Assembly (NCBI GenBank): GCA_950097015.1
Contig: CATNEN010000039.1
Location: 17,714,501-17,778,500 of the forward strand
Reading direction: 5' to 3'
From: Macrostomum hystrix
Taxonomy: Eukaryota; Platyhelminthes; Macrostomidae
DNA length: 64,000 nucleotides
Below the pieces are notes generated by a model. That model was not told the DNA's origin, did no database searches, and saw only the letters and a program-made list of their open reading frames with translations. Numbering within the stretch: position 1 is the stretch's first letter; every line of letters starts with the position of its first letter. Both the position numbers and the translations under genes were made by a program. This document shows, one piece after another, positions 46,401 through 58,400 of this stretch.

Positions 46401-49400
46401 GCGGAAACGACGGCTAGCTGATCATCAAGCTGTTGAATCCGACAAGGGTAAAACTTCCAGTGCGACTTTCCCCGCAGCTTGGCCTCCACAGCAACAAGAG
46501 CCCAGCCGCCTTCACACAGAGACGCTGCAGGAGTCGCCGGCGAGGATGCCGGCTGAGCGCACTTGGGTAGCAGTGGCAGGTAATGCAGTTCGGGGATGTG
46601 CGCTACCCTGAATGGCGGTCCACTGTGCTTGGCGCGGAGTGGCACAATTTTGATCGGTGTGGATAGTCCAGGCTGGTACACATGAACGGCTCGATTTAAT
46701 GCATTTGCTAATCCTGTGATGGCAACATGGTCGGCATATGTTCCCGAGCGACGCATTCCATGAATGTAAGTCTTAAAATCAGACTCCAGAAAGTCGGTTA
46801 CAGGAGTGCCGTTGATGATCGGATTTGATACTAATTGGTCGCAGGACTGCTGGCGGAGCTGCATAGCACCTACATCAGAGCCCTCGGCGTGCAGCAGCTG
46901 TTGAATGGATTCAAAAAAGCAGTCTCCAAATTGTTTTGTCTGGCCTAGGACGCAGTCTAATGAATTGGCCCTAGCCAGAAGCATAGAAAGACACTCGCTT
47001 CGGTCGACTCGCTTCGCTGACCCGCCTGACTTCATCTGCTCAGCAACTTTCCTTTGCTTGGTCGCCCAATCTTTATCTTTCTTTCGTGCGTTGAGCTGTC
47101 GTGTAGCTGAACGAATTTTTTTCGCATCTTGCAACGCTCTCCGCTTGTTGGCCTTTATTCGCAGAAAAGACAAGGTTGATCGACTTGTCAGATTTGAATT
47201 CGGAATGTCCTGGTACACCGATTTTCTTCGTTTCGAGCTGAAGGCCTGCTCTGCAGTGGCTTTCCTCTTGCTGCCCAGCTGTAATAGCACTTCAGCCGCG
47301 GCCTCTGCAGCAGCGGACACAGATTCCAGGCGACAGAAGGAACCTGTTGATTGTGTAGGTACATGTAAGGTATTAAAGCATTTGTAGAACTTCGAATTTC
47401 GAACTTCGAAAGCATTAATTATTATTCAGGGCATCGCCAAGTTTTTTAGCTCGGGCAAGCGGACCGCCACTCCCTCAACTAGCGCCCTGAAGGACAGGGG
47501 CACAGCCACTGCAAAGGACCGGGGACAGCTAGCGACATTCAAAGACCAAGAAGGAAGCAGCCGCACCTTGCAATGCTCGTATCTCAAAATTGTTTTTGCT
47601 ATCAGCTATAGGCCTATAAGATTGCTATTAATTATTATCTGCTTACCTCGATCAATGAACTAAGCTACTACAAGGATAGTCATATTCAATTTAAACAGCA
47701 ATTGACTGGGGAAATTCAGTGTCAAGGAACGAAAAAAGTCGAGTTCCTGTTTTTGCTCTTTTGTCAGCTGAATCTTTTTACTATTTTATAGTTAAATCTT
47801 TATATGTATTATCAACGGGATTGATGGGGCATTGGCCTAATGGGATTAAGGTCTTTAGGTGAGAACTGGTGATATAAATGAATTGGCGGATGCGTTAAGG
47901 TTTTTAGGTTGCGCGCAACTGGGATTTTCAACCTATTCCTGTTAAAGGACACGCGGACTGGATTTACAGACACAGACACAGGGCTGGATTTAGCCACTCA
48001 GGTAGGGGCCTAACATTCAACATTCAACAATATATATTTCATATTTTGTTTTTCCTGGCGTCCCTTGTGTTTTTACTGCTCTTTTTTTAATACCTTTTCT
48101 TTTCCCTTCCCAGCTCGATAGTTAAATCCTACAAAACTTCGTTTTTTACGTCATGTTTTTTGTTGTCCATTAAAATATTTGTTGTCAAAAATATATATAA
48201 AGGAAGCAAAAATCAGCACCCATAGATGGCGTGCGCGTTTCAATAATAATAATAATAATAATAATGCAGCCATAAAAGAGCACCCTGTATTAACCCGTCA
48301 CAAAATACCCGTTAGTTATCAATTCAGTTAGGAATTTAAAATAGATCAAGCGATCGATAATGACTGAGACTGATTCTTTTCCATGCATTGTACATTCTGT
48401 GAACATCTACATATAGTACGAGTAGTTTGCTTTTCGTACTTAATGCTTTACTAAAGGCAAATATGTATGAGTAGAAGGCTTACCTGCAGGTCCCTCAAAA
48501 TCAGATTCCGACTCGCACATCTCGAATGTCGATTCAGTGGATTCGTCTGATGACGACTGCATGTGAGGTGGACAATTGGTTGGCGAATGCCATTGCGAGC
48601 TGCTGGCTGCCGGAGGAGGCGGGCTGTTGGCGGCTGCTGGCGGCGGATGCGGGCTGCTCGCTGTCGACGGAGACGGGCTGCTGGCTGCCGGCGGATGCGG
48701 GCTGCTGACTGTCGGTGGATGCGGGCTGCTGACTGTCGGCGGATGCGGGCTGCTGGCTGTCGGCGGTGGCAGGCTGCTGGCTGTCGGTGGAGGCGGGCTG
48801 CTGGCTGTCGGCGGTGGCAGGCTGCTGGCTGCCTGCGGATGCGGGCTGCTGGCTGTCGGCGGAGGCGGGCTGCTGGCTGCCGGCGGATGCGGGCTGCTGG
48901 CTGTCGGTGGAGGCGGGCTGCTGGCTGTCGGTGGAGGCGGGCTGCTGGCTGTCGGCGGTGGCAGGCTGCTGGCTGCCTGCGGATGCGGGCTGCTGGCTGC
49001 CGGCGGATGCGGGCTGCTGGCTGTCGGCGGAGGCGGGCTGCTGGCTGCCGGCGGATGCGGGCTGCTAGCTGTCGGCGTAGGCGGGCTGCTGGCTGTCGGC
49101 GGAGGCGGGCTGCTGGCTGCCGGCGGATGCGAGCTGCTGGCGGGCATTGTCTTGTGCGAACTGTCAAGAAGGTAGCTCTCCGCAGAGTCGTCAGAACTTG
49201 CAACGTGCTCGTCGCAGGGTCTGTCGCATCTGATGTTTCCTGTCAGAAGAAACAGAAGCTGCCGAAGCTTTCTGTCTTCTTCCTGCAGGCTATCGGACTC
49301 CGTTTGCAGCCGGTAGAGCTTTTCTGCTCCAAAAACCAGCTCGAAACACAGCTCCACAGATCCTCCGACAGTCTGGCAGGTCTTCGTTGCCTTTGGGGCC

Positions 49401-52400
49401 GATGCCGGCATCTGTGATCCAAGATGTCCATTTTCCAAAGTGCCGCTCTCGCTTTCAGCAGCGCTGGCCTTACAGAGCTTATCGAAAGCAGGTGCACATG
49501 GGTTTCGGGGATAAATCCCACTCTTTCGGAAACCGGCTGCAATGTTGGATGCACTGGCCTTGCGTGTAATGACGTCTCGGAATAGCTGCACGAACTGCTG
49601 TCTGCTGATGCAGCCGCCGATTTCAGCCTGCCGTGACCTTTCAGCGAGTAATTCACGCCAGCCGCATTTCACCGGGCGAAAAACGGCCAAATCCAGGGGT
49701 TGCATTACGTGAGTAGCATTTGGCACAAGGCCGTAAAGCACCACCCTCTCCTCACGCAAAAAATCGAGCAGATCAACGGCAAGGCGAGAATCATGAAGAT
49801 CCGTAAAAAGAACTACTGGACGGCGCACATTTTCTCGTACGAGAAACGGCACAAATGTCTCGCGAATGAAAGCATCGAATCCGGCCGCTGTCATCCATCC
49901 GTTAGGCGAAAATGCGTAGTGGCAATCGGAAGGTAGATGGTCAGTTTTCTGCTGAACTTTTCCCGGAAAGACAAAGCGAGGTGGCAGGAGCTGTCCAGAG
50001 CATTGAACGGCCACTAGCACCGTCGTGAACTTCTTGTCGCTGCCGTGCACCTTTTGAACGACGTTCAGCATCCCTTTGGGAGCTAACACGGCCTGCGACT
50101 TCATTCCTTGCGGAACGGCGATCTCATCGCAATTGAAAATTCTCGTTGGATCTTGCAAGGCTCCATCCAGAAGTTCAGAAGTCTCGAAAGCTGCGAGGTC
50201 TGCAAACCAGCTCTTGATTCGAGCTTCAGTGACAATTGTTCGGGCAGGGTTTGCAGCCTGTGGTACCCTCACTGCTATCTCGGGATGCCGCCGCAGGAAT
50301 CCGTCCAACCAGCCGCGAGTAGGAGTGCTCTCGCTCTGTGAAAAAACGAGGAATGCAAAAAAGTATTTACAACTTTGAAGAGACATCTAATGCCTGAATA
50401 TAAGAGGAAGTAAGAGGGGAAGCCTGAAGTAGACCTGGGAAGAGAGGAGAATCCTGAAGTAGACCTGGGAAGAGAGGAGAAGCCTGAGGTTGACCTGAGG
50501 AGAGAGGAGAATCCTGAGGTTGACCTGGGAAGAGAGGAAAAGCCTGAAGTGGACCTGGGAAGAGAGGAGAATCCTGAAGTAGACCTGGGAAGAGAGGAGA
50601 AGCCTGAGGTTGACCTGAGGAGAGAGGAGAATCCTGAGGTTGACCTGGGAAGAGAGGAGAAGCCTGAAGTGGACCTGGGAAGAGAGGAGAATCCTGAAGT
50701 AGACCTGGGAAGAGAGGAGAAGCCTGAGGTTGACCTGAGGAGAGAGGAGAATCCTGAGGTTGACCTGGGAAGAGAGGAGAAGCCTGAAGTGGACCTGGGA
50801 AGAGAGGAGAAGCCTGAAGTGGACCTGGGAAGAGAGGAAAAGCCTGAAGTGGATCTGGGAAGAGAGGAGAAGCCTGAGGTTGACCTGGGAAGAGAGGAGA
50901 AGCCTGAGGTTGACCTGGGAAGAGAGGAAAAGCCTGAAGTGGACCTGGGAAGAGAGAAGAAGCCTGAGGTTGACCTGGGAAGAGAGGAGAAGCCTGAGGT
51001 TGACCTGGGAAGAGAGGAAAAGACTGAAGTGGACCTGGGAAGAGAGAAGAAGCCTGAGGTTGACCTGGGAAGAGAGGAGAAGCCTGAGGTTGACCTGGGA
51101 AGAGAGGAAAAGCCTGAAGTGGATCTGGGAAGAGAGGAGAAGCCTGAGGTGGACCTGAGAAGAGAGGAGAAGCCTGAGGTTGACCTGGGAAGAGAGGAGA
51201 AGCCTGAGGTTGACCTGAGGAGAGAGGAGAATCCTGAGGTTGACCTGGGAAGAGAGGAGAAGCCTGAAGTGGACCTGGGAAGAGAGGAGAAGCCTGAAGT
51301 GGATCTGGGAAGAGAGGAGAAGCCTGAGGTTGACCTGGGAAGAGAGAAAAAGCCTGAAGTGGACCTGGGAAGAGAGGAGAAGCCTGAGGTTGACCTGGGA
51401 AGAGAGGAAAAGCCTGAAGTGGACCTGGGAAGAGAGAAGAAGCCTGAGGTTGACCTGGGAAGAGAGGAGAAGGCTGAGGTTGACCTGGGAAGAGAGGAAA
51501 AGCCTGAAGTGGATCTGGGAAGAGAGGAGAAGCCTGAGGTGGACCTGAGAAGAGAGGAGAAGCCTGAGGTTGACCTGGGAAGAGAGGAGAAGCCTGAGGT
51601 TGACCTGGGAAGAGAGGAGAAGCCTGAGGTTGACCTGGGAAGAGAGGAGAAGCCTGAGGTTGACCTGAGGAGAGAGGAGAATCCTGAGGTTGACCTGGGA
51701 AGAGAGGAGAAGCCTGAAGTGGACCTGGGAAGAGAGGAGAAGCCTGAAGTGGATCTGGGAAGAGAGGAGAAGCCTGAGGTTGACCTGGGAAGAGAGAAAA
51801 AGCCTGAAGTGGACCTGGGAAGAGAGGAGAAGCCTGAGGTTGACCTGGGAAGAGAGGAAAAGCCTGAAGTGGACCTGGGAAGAGAGAAGAAGCCTGAGGT
51901 TGACCTGGGAAGAGAGGAGAAGCCTGAGGTTGACCTGGGAAGAGAGGAAAAGCCTGAAGTGGATCTGGGAAGAGAGGAGAAGCCTGAGGTGGACCTGAGA
52001 AGAGAGGAGAAGCCTGAGGTTGACCTGGGAAGAGAGGAGAATCCTGAGGTTGACCTGGGAAGAGAGGAGAAGCCTGAGGTGGACCTGAGAAGAGAGGAGA
52101 AGCCTGAGGTTGACCTGGGAAGAGAGGAGAAGCCTGAGGTTGACCTGGGAAGAGAGGAGAAGCCTGAGGTTGACCTGGGAAGAGAGGAGAAGCCTGAAGT
52201 GGACCTGGGAAGAGAGGAAAAGCCTGAAGTGGATCTGGGAAGAGAGGAGAAGCCTGAAGTGGATCTGGGAAGAGAGGAGAAGCCTGAAGTGGATCTGGGA
52301 AGAGAGGAGAAGCCTGAAGTGGATCTGGGAAGAGAGGAGAAGCCTGAAGTGGACCTGGGAAGAGAGGAGAAGCCTGAAGTGGACCTGGGAAGAGAGGAAA

Positions 52401-55400
52401 AGCCTGAAGTGGATCTGGGAAGAGAGGAGAAGCCTGAGGTGGACCTGAGAAGAGAGGAGAAGCCTGAGGTTGACCTGGGAAGAGAGAAGAAGCCTGAGGT
52501 TGACCTGGGAAGAGAGGAGAAGCCTGAGGTTGACCTGGGAAGAGAGGAAAAGCCTGAAGTGGACCTGGGAAGAGAGAAGAAGCCTGAGGTTGACCTGGGA
52601 AGAGAGGAGAAGCCTGAGGTTGACCTGGGAAGAGAGGAGAAGCCTGAGGAAGTATAGTGCATGCTGTTGCGCTTGCAGTTCAACCAATTTTTTTAATTAA
52701 GTAGCCAAGGCCCACTTGTGCATGTATAGGCCTACTGGTTCTTTGCCTAGGCCTAGGCCTACTGTAATGGCTACTACGCAATAGTCTATTTTATGAAGCT
52801 TACCTCGATCTGACGTAAGCCACTTCGATCTTCGCTGCTGGACATTTTGGCGATCGCATTTGTTGCCATTTGCAGAAGCTGCTTTCTGCCAATCGGAAGC
52901 TGCTGCAGAGCTGCTTGTTTTATTGTTCTGCTAAACAATTGCTCCTCTGCTTCTGTAAAGTAGCGCTTGCTGGTGTTTTTTGGGGCGGGCTTCTCGCCAT
53001 TTAAATGCTTGCTAACTCTGTCGTACAGTGTTGTGGATGGCACCGAAAAACTGTTGGCAACATTTCGATAGTCGCCATCGAGTCCTTGATTTAGTCGGGT
53101 CAATACGCTTTCAAAGGCTTCCTTGAGCCGTTTCTCTCTCGGCTCTTTTTTTCGCAGTCTCACTGGACCAAACATGATGGCTGGCCCAAAGTCGGCAACT
53201 CGGAGCACAAAAATAGAATTTTAATAACTTGATTGAATTAGGCCTAGTAGAAGCAGGTAGGATTTAGAGTTTAGTAGGACTGGGGCCTCATTTCATATAT
53301 TTTTATAATCCCCAGTCTAGGTGGGAAGTCAATGCAACTTCCTTATTGGTCCCGCTCGCTCAGGCTTGTTGAGCCCAGCCAATAGGATTTAGGCCTAGCC
53401 GCTGAAGCAAAAGTTTCCTACTGAGGCCTCCAGCCTCCTGGTAAACTTACAGCAAACTTCAAGTCAGAAATAAATCTTTTCTTAGGCCTATTTTACACAA
53501 ATTAGCTCACTTTTGTGTCCTTTATATGATTGCACGATCGATATATTTAAAGGCCCATGGTGACGTAGTTCTCCACTGAAGGACCGGAGGACAGGGGTAG
53601 CGGACTGAAGGACCGGTGGAAGAGTAGCAGCTAGCTCCCATGCACCTTGTTGCCATTATGGGTTGCGACTCCTATTGAAGGGCCGGATTTTGATGCGTAC
53701 TTTTACACGTCTCAGAATAAGCGCGCTGGGGAGAAGCGCGTTATAGAAAAAGTGTTAGAATAAGCGCGCAACAGTTTTTAGGCTCAACTGGATTTGGACC
53801 GGAAAATAGGCCTAACTTTAAAAAGTGATTGAAATGCTTAAACTAAGGCGATTCTATTTTCTCCTTTTATGCTACCATATTTAGGAATCAAGCTGCTTGC
53901 AATACTTCGCCTGCTGAAGGCGCGGCGCGGCAGCAGTTCTACTGGTGTGACGCTGCTGGGGCGTATAAGATAGGGGAATATGGGGATATACCTCCCACTT
54001 CAGCCATACACAATGGTGCCTTACTCCCTCAAAGTCTCCAAAACCCACCTGTTTCACACGGCGCTCAAATTTTTCATGAGCGCCCACCTGTTTCAGTATC
54101 TGGCGCCCACCGCACAAGTGTTTTTCTCGTGCCCCATCATAAATTATCCCCCCACTCCGAATCTCCATGGCTACACCCCTGTGACGCTGACTCTCAAGAT
54201 AGGTTTGCGTCATTACATGCAGTTCCAAAATCTTTCTAACTGAGAGAGCAGACTGAGAGCTTCACAGAAAAGTCGCCTGTGGGGGAAGGCTGGATTTTTT
54301 GTGGGGCGTTATTAGGTCGTTACTAGGCCTATAGGCCTAACCACCTCAGAATCGACCCGTTCAATTTATACATGTTGCTCAACTCAGCTCAAAAATCATG
54401 CGAAAGTTGCTAAAATCCCAATCTCAATGAACACCTGGCCCTGTTGCTCCTGAGCTTCAGAATGGATTCTCGTTTCGTTTTTCTCACAAAGGTGCTATAG
54501 GGGCCTAAAAGCCTTCTATTCATCACTGACACTTGAAAGTCAAAAATGTGGTCATCCTTTTTGCTCTTACTTAAGTTGCTAAATCCTTAAATCACACTGG
54601 GTGGCCTAGTTCAATCAATGCGACGCGCTAAAATGGCAACGCAATCGCAACGTTGGGCTTGATATCAAAAGCCTGTCTTTGCCCTGATCTTTTGTGGCCT
54701 ACCTTATTACGTAAGAAAAGGCAAAACCAAAGCCATACCTTATCATATTGTTCAAAAGCACAGATGCATTCTTCATTTCGTTTCTTAGGCCTAGGCCTAT
54801 GTGTGTTCTCCCCCATGCTGTGCGATTCAAATTGCATTTCGAGAAATCTCCCCGCGGGCTCATGATGATGACTAAAAAAATGGGATCCAAGTTGAACTGC
54901 AGCTCAAAATGTGTGAATTACGGACCTTTAGGCATAGATAGGGCCTAGGCTTTAAGTTTCCAAATGAGTTCGCAGCGAATTTTTTGCTGGCTTAATGTCA
55001 CTTGTACTAGTGCCATATGTAGGCTAGGCGGTGACTGTGTGACGATTAGGCTTAAGTCCATAGCCAATCTGAAGCCAAGATTTCTGAAGCCAGCCAAGAC
55101 TCTCATCTGCATCCTGCACTCCAGTTTCTCTGATTTTCATCCACAGTGGCGGATCAAGGAGCAGGAGGGCATATAGCGGATCCAGTTGGCTGGGGGCGGC
55201 AGAGGGTTAGCGGGTCCAGGGAGCGGGGGCAGCAGAGGGTTAGCGGATCCAGGGAGCGGGGGGCGGCAGAGGGTTAGCGGGTCCAGGGAGCGGGGGGCGG
55301 CAGAGGGTTAGCGGGTCCATAGAGCGGGGGCAGCAGAGGTTAGCGGATCCAGGGAGCGGGGGGCGGCAGAGGGTTAGCGGGTCCAGGGAGCGGGGGGCGG

Positions 55401-58400
55401 CAGAGGGTTAGCGGGTCCATAGAGCGGGGGCAGCAGAGGTTAGCGGATCCAGGGAGCGGGGGGCAGCAGAGGTTAGCGGATCCAGGGAGCGGGGGGCGGC
55501 AGAGGGTTAGCGGGTCCATAGAGCGGGGGCAGCAGAGGTTAGCGGATCCAGGGAGCGGGGGGCAGCAGAGGGTAGCGGATCCAGGGAGCGGGGGCAGCAG
55601 AGGGTTAGCGGGTCCAGGGAGCGGGGGGCGGCAGAGGGTTAGCGGGTCCATAGAGCGGGGGCAGCAGAGGTTAGCGGATCCAGGGAGCGGGGGGCGGCAG
55701 AGGTTAGCGGGTCCAGGGAGCGGGGGCAGCAGAGGTTAGCGGATCCAGGGAGCGGGGGGTAGCAGAGGGTAGCGGATCCAGGGAGCGGGGGCAGCAGAGG
55801 GTTAGCGGGTCCAGGGAGCGGGGGGCGGCAGAGGGTTAGCGGGTCCATAGAGCGGGGGCAGCAGAGGTTAGCGGATCCAGGGAGCGGGGGGCAGCAGAGG
55901 GTAGCGGATCCAGGGAGCGGGGGCAGCAGAGGTTAGCGGATCCAGGGAGCGGGGGGTAGCAGAGGGTAGCGGATCCAGGGAGCGGGGGCAGCAGAGGGTT
56001 AGCGGGTCCAGGGAGCGGGGGGCGGCAGAGGGTTAGCGGGTCCATAGAGCGGGGGCAGCAGAGGTTAGCGGATCCAGGGAGCGGGGGGCAGCAGAGGGTA
56101 GCGGATCCAGGGAGCGGGGGCAGCAGAGGGTTAGCGGGTCCAGGGAGCGGGGGGCGGCAGAGGGTTAGCGGGTCCATAGAGCGGGGGCAGCAGAGGTTAG
56201 CGGATCCAGGGAGCGGGGGGCAGCAGAGGGTAGCGGATCCAGGGAGCGGGGGCAGCAGAGGGTTAGCGGGTCCAGGGAGCGGGGGGCGGCAGAGGGTTAG
56301 CGGGTCCATAGAGCGGGGGCAGCAGAGGTTAGCGGATCCAGGGAGCGGGGGGCAGCAGAGGGTAGCGGATCCAGGGAGCGGGGGCAGCAGAGGGTTAGCG
56401 GGTCCAGGGAGCGGGGGGCGGCAGAGGGTTAGCGGGTCCATAGAGCGGGGGCAGCAGAGGTTAGCGGATCCAGGGAGCGGGGGGCAGCAGAGGGTAGCGG
56501 ATCCAGGGAGCGGGGGCAGCAGAGGGTTAGCGGGTTAGCACTTTTTCCAATAAACCATCCGTTGACCTAAATTCAGTTCAACCATGGACTTCGGTCTGCA
56601 AGAAATACTCTGCATCAGTTATTCGGATTGATCAGCGAAGTGAAAAACAAGGCACAATTTCTTGATGCTTTTAATTGGTTGACTGTCATTTTCATGAAGA
56701 GGAAACACAAACGAGATTGGCTGGCTTCCCCTCAAACCCACACAGAACAAGACGGAGCCGCGCTTCCATTGGGTGGCAAGCATTTCTGGGTGGAAATTAA
56801 TTGTTAATTCAGGGCCCCAAGGCACAAAAGACTCCTGTAAATAAAAAAATCTCTAACCTAAAAACACAAATAGAATCTGAAGGAATAAAACACTTCAGTC
56901 TTAATGTGATCTGGCGATCATGTGACACTCCGACAATCACACAGCTGCTGCTTTGGTAAGTAGGCCTAGCCCATACTGCTTTTCTTAAAATATAAGCCTA
57001 GGGGAAAAATATTTTTAAGACTTGAGCCACATAGCAAATGATGACTTCGCTCTAAATTCCGCACTGTACCAGCCATCCGCTCCCTGCTCCGCGCAGTCAG
57101 AACTCTCTTCACTCCCTCCGCTCTCTCTCCCGCTCCTCCAAGCCATCCGCTCTCTCTCCGAGTCCCTCCAAGCCATCCGCTCTCTCTCCGGCTCCCTCCA
57201 AGCCATCCGCTCTCTCTCCCACTCCTCCAAGCCATCCGCTCTTTCTCCGAGTCCCTCCAAGCCATCCGCTCTCTCTCCCACTCCTCCAAGCCATCCGCTC
57301 TTTCTCCGAGTCCCTCCAAGCCATCCGCTCTCTCTCCCGCTCCTCCAAGCCATCCGCTCTTTCTCCGAGTCCCTCCAAGCCATCCGCTCTCTCTCCCGCT
57401 CCCTCCAAGCCATCCGCTTGCTCTCCGAATCCCTCCAAGCCATCAGCTCTCTCTCCGAGTCCCTCCAAGCCCTCCGCTCTCTCTCCCGCTCCCTCCAAGC
57501 CATCCGCTCTCTCTCCCGCTCCCTCCAAGCCATCCGCTCTCTCTCCTGCTCCCTCCAAGCCATCCGCTCTCTCTCCCGCTCCCTCCAAGCCATCCGCTCT
57601 CTCTCCGAGTCCCTCCAAGCCATCCGCTCTCTCTCCCGCTCCCTCCAAGCCATCCGCTCTCTCTCCGAGTCCCTCCAAGCCATCCGCTCTCTCTCCCGCT
57701 CCCTCCAAGCCATCCGCTCTCTCTCCGAGTCCCTCCAAGCCATCCGCTCTCTCTCCCGCTCCCTCCAAGCCATCCGCTCTCTCTCCGGCTCCCTCCAAGC
57801 CATCCGCTCTCTCTCCCGCTCCTCCAAGCCATCCGCTGTCTCTCCGAGTCCCTCCAAGCCATCCGCTCTCTCTCCCGCTCCCTCCAAGCCATCCGCTCTC
57901 TCTCCGAGTCCCTCCAAGCCATCCGCTCTCTCTCCCGCTCCCTCCAAGCCATCCGCTTGCTCTCCGAGTCCCTCCAAGCCATCCGCTCTCTCTCCGAGTC
58001 CCTCCAAGCCCTCCGCTCTCTCTCCCGCTCCCTCCAAGCCATCCGCTCTCTCTCCCGCTCCCTCCAAGCCATCCGCTTGCTCTCCGAGTCCCTCCAAGCC
58101 ATCCGCTCTCTCTTCCGCTCCTCCAAGCCATCCGCTCTCTCTCCGAGTCCCTCCAAGCCATCCGCTCTCTCTCTGAGTCCCTCCAAGCCATCCGCTCTCT
58201 CTCCGAGTCCCTCCAAGCCATCCGCTCTCTCTCCGAGTCCTTCCAAGCCATCCGCTCTCTCTCCGAGTCCTTCCAAGCCATCCGCTCTCTCTCCGAGTCC
58301 CTCCAAGCCATCCGCTCTCTCTCCCGCTCCCTCCAAGCCATCCGCTTGCTCTCCGAGTCCCTCCAAGCCATCCGCTCTCTCTCCGAGTCCCTCCAAGCCC

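Noticed and set aside
46202-47320. OTU frame as a stand-alone gene
   Set aside because: Its apparent start is GTG. An acceptor at 47343 joins in phase to the donor at 48484 of the transposase exon, so a fused gene fits better.
48451-49417. Arg-rich and Cys/Gly-rich frames over the transposase linker
   Set aside because: Shadows of the Pro/Ser/Ala coding repeat; the transposase frame continues through into recognised domains.
50549-52657. 702-codon plus-strand frame of [10 protein letters not shown] repeats and 766/802-codon minus frames
   Set aside because: The 30-bp unit has no stop in several frames, so long frames are automatic. They overlap a transposase intron and lack any non-repeat domain.
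47450-53640. Similar GAAGGACCGGGGACAGGGG-like segments at 47.5 and 53.6 kb as transposon TIRs
   Set aside because: The left one lies inside transposase intron 2, orientation and length do not match as inverted ends, and similarity is short.
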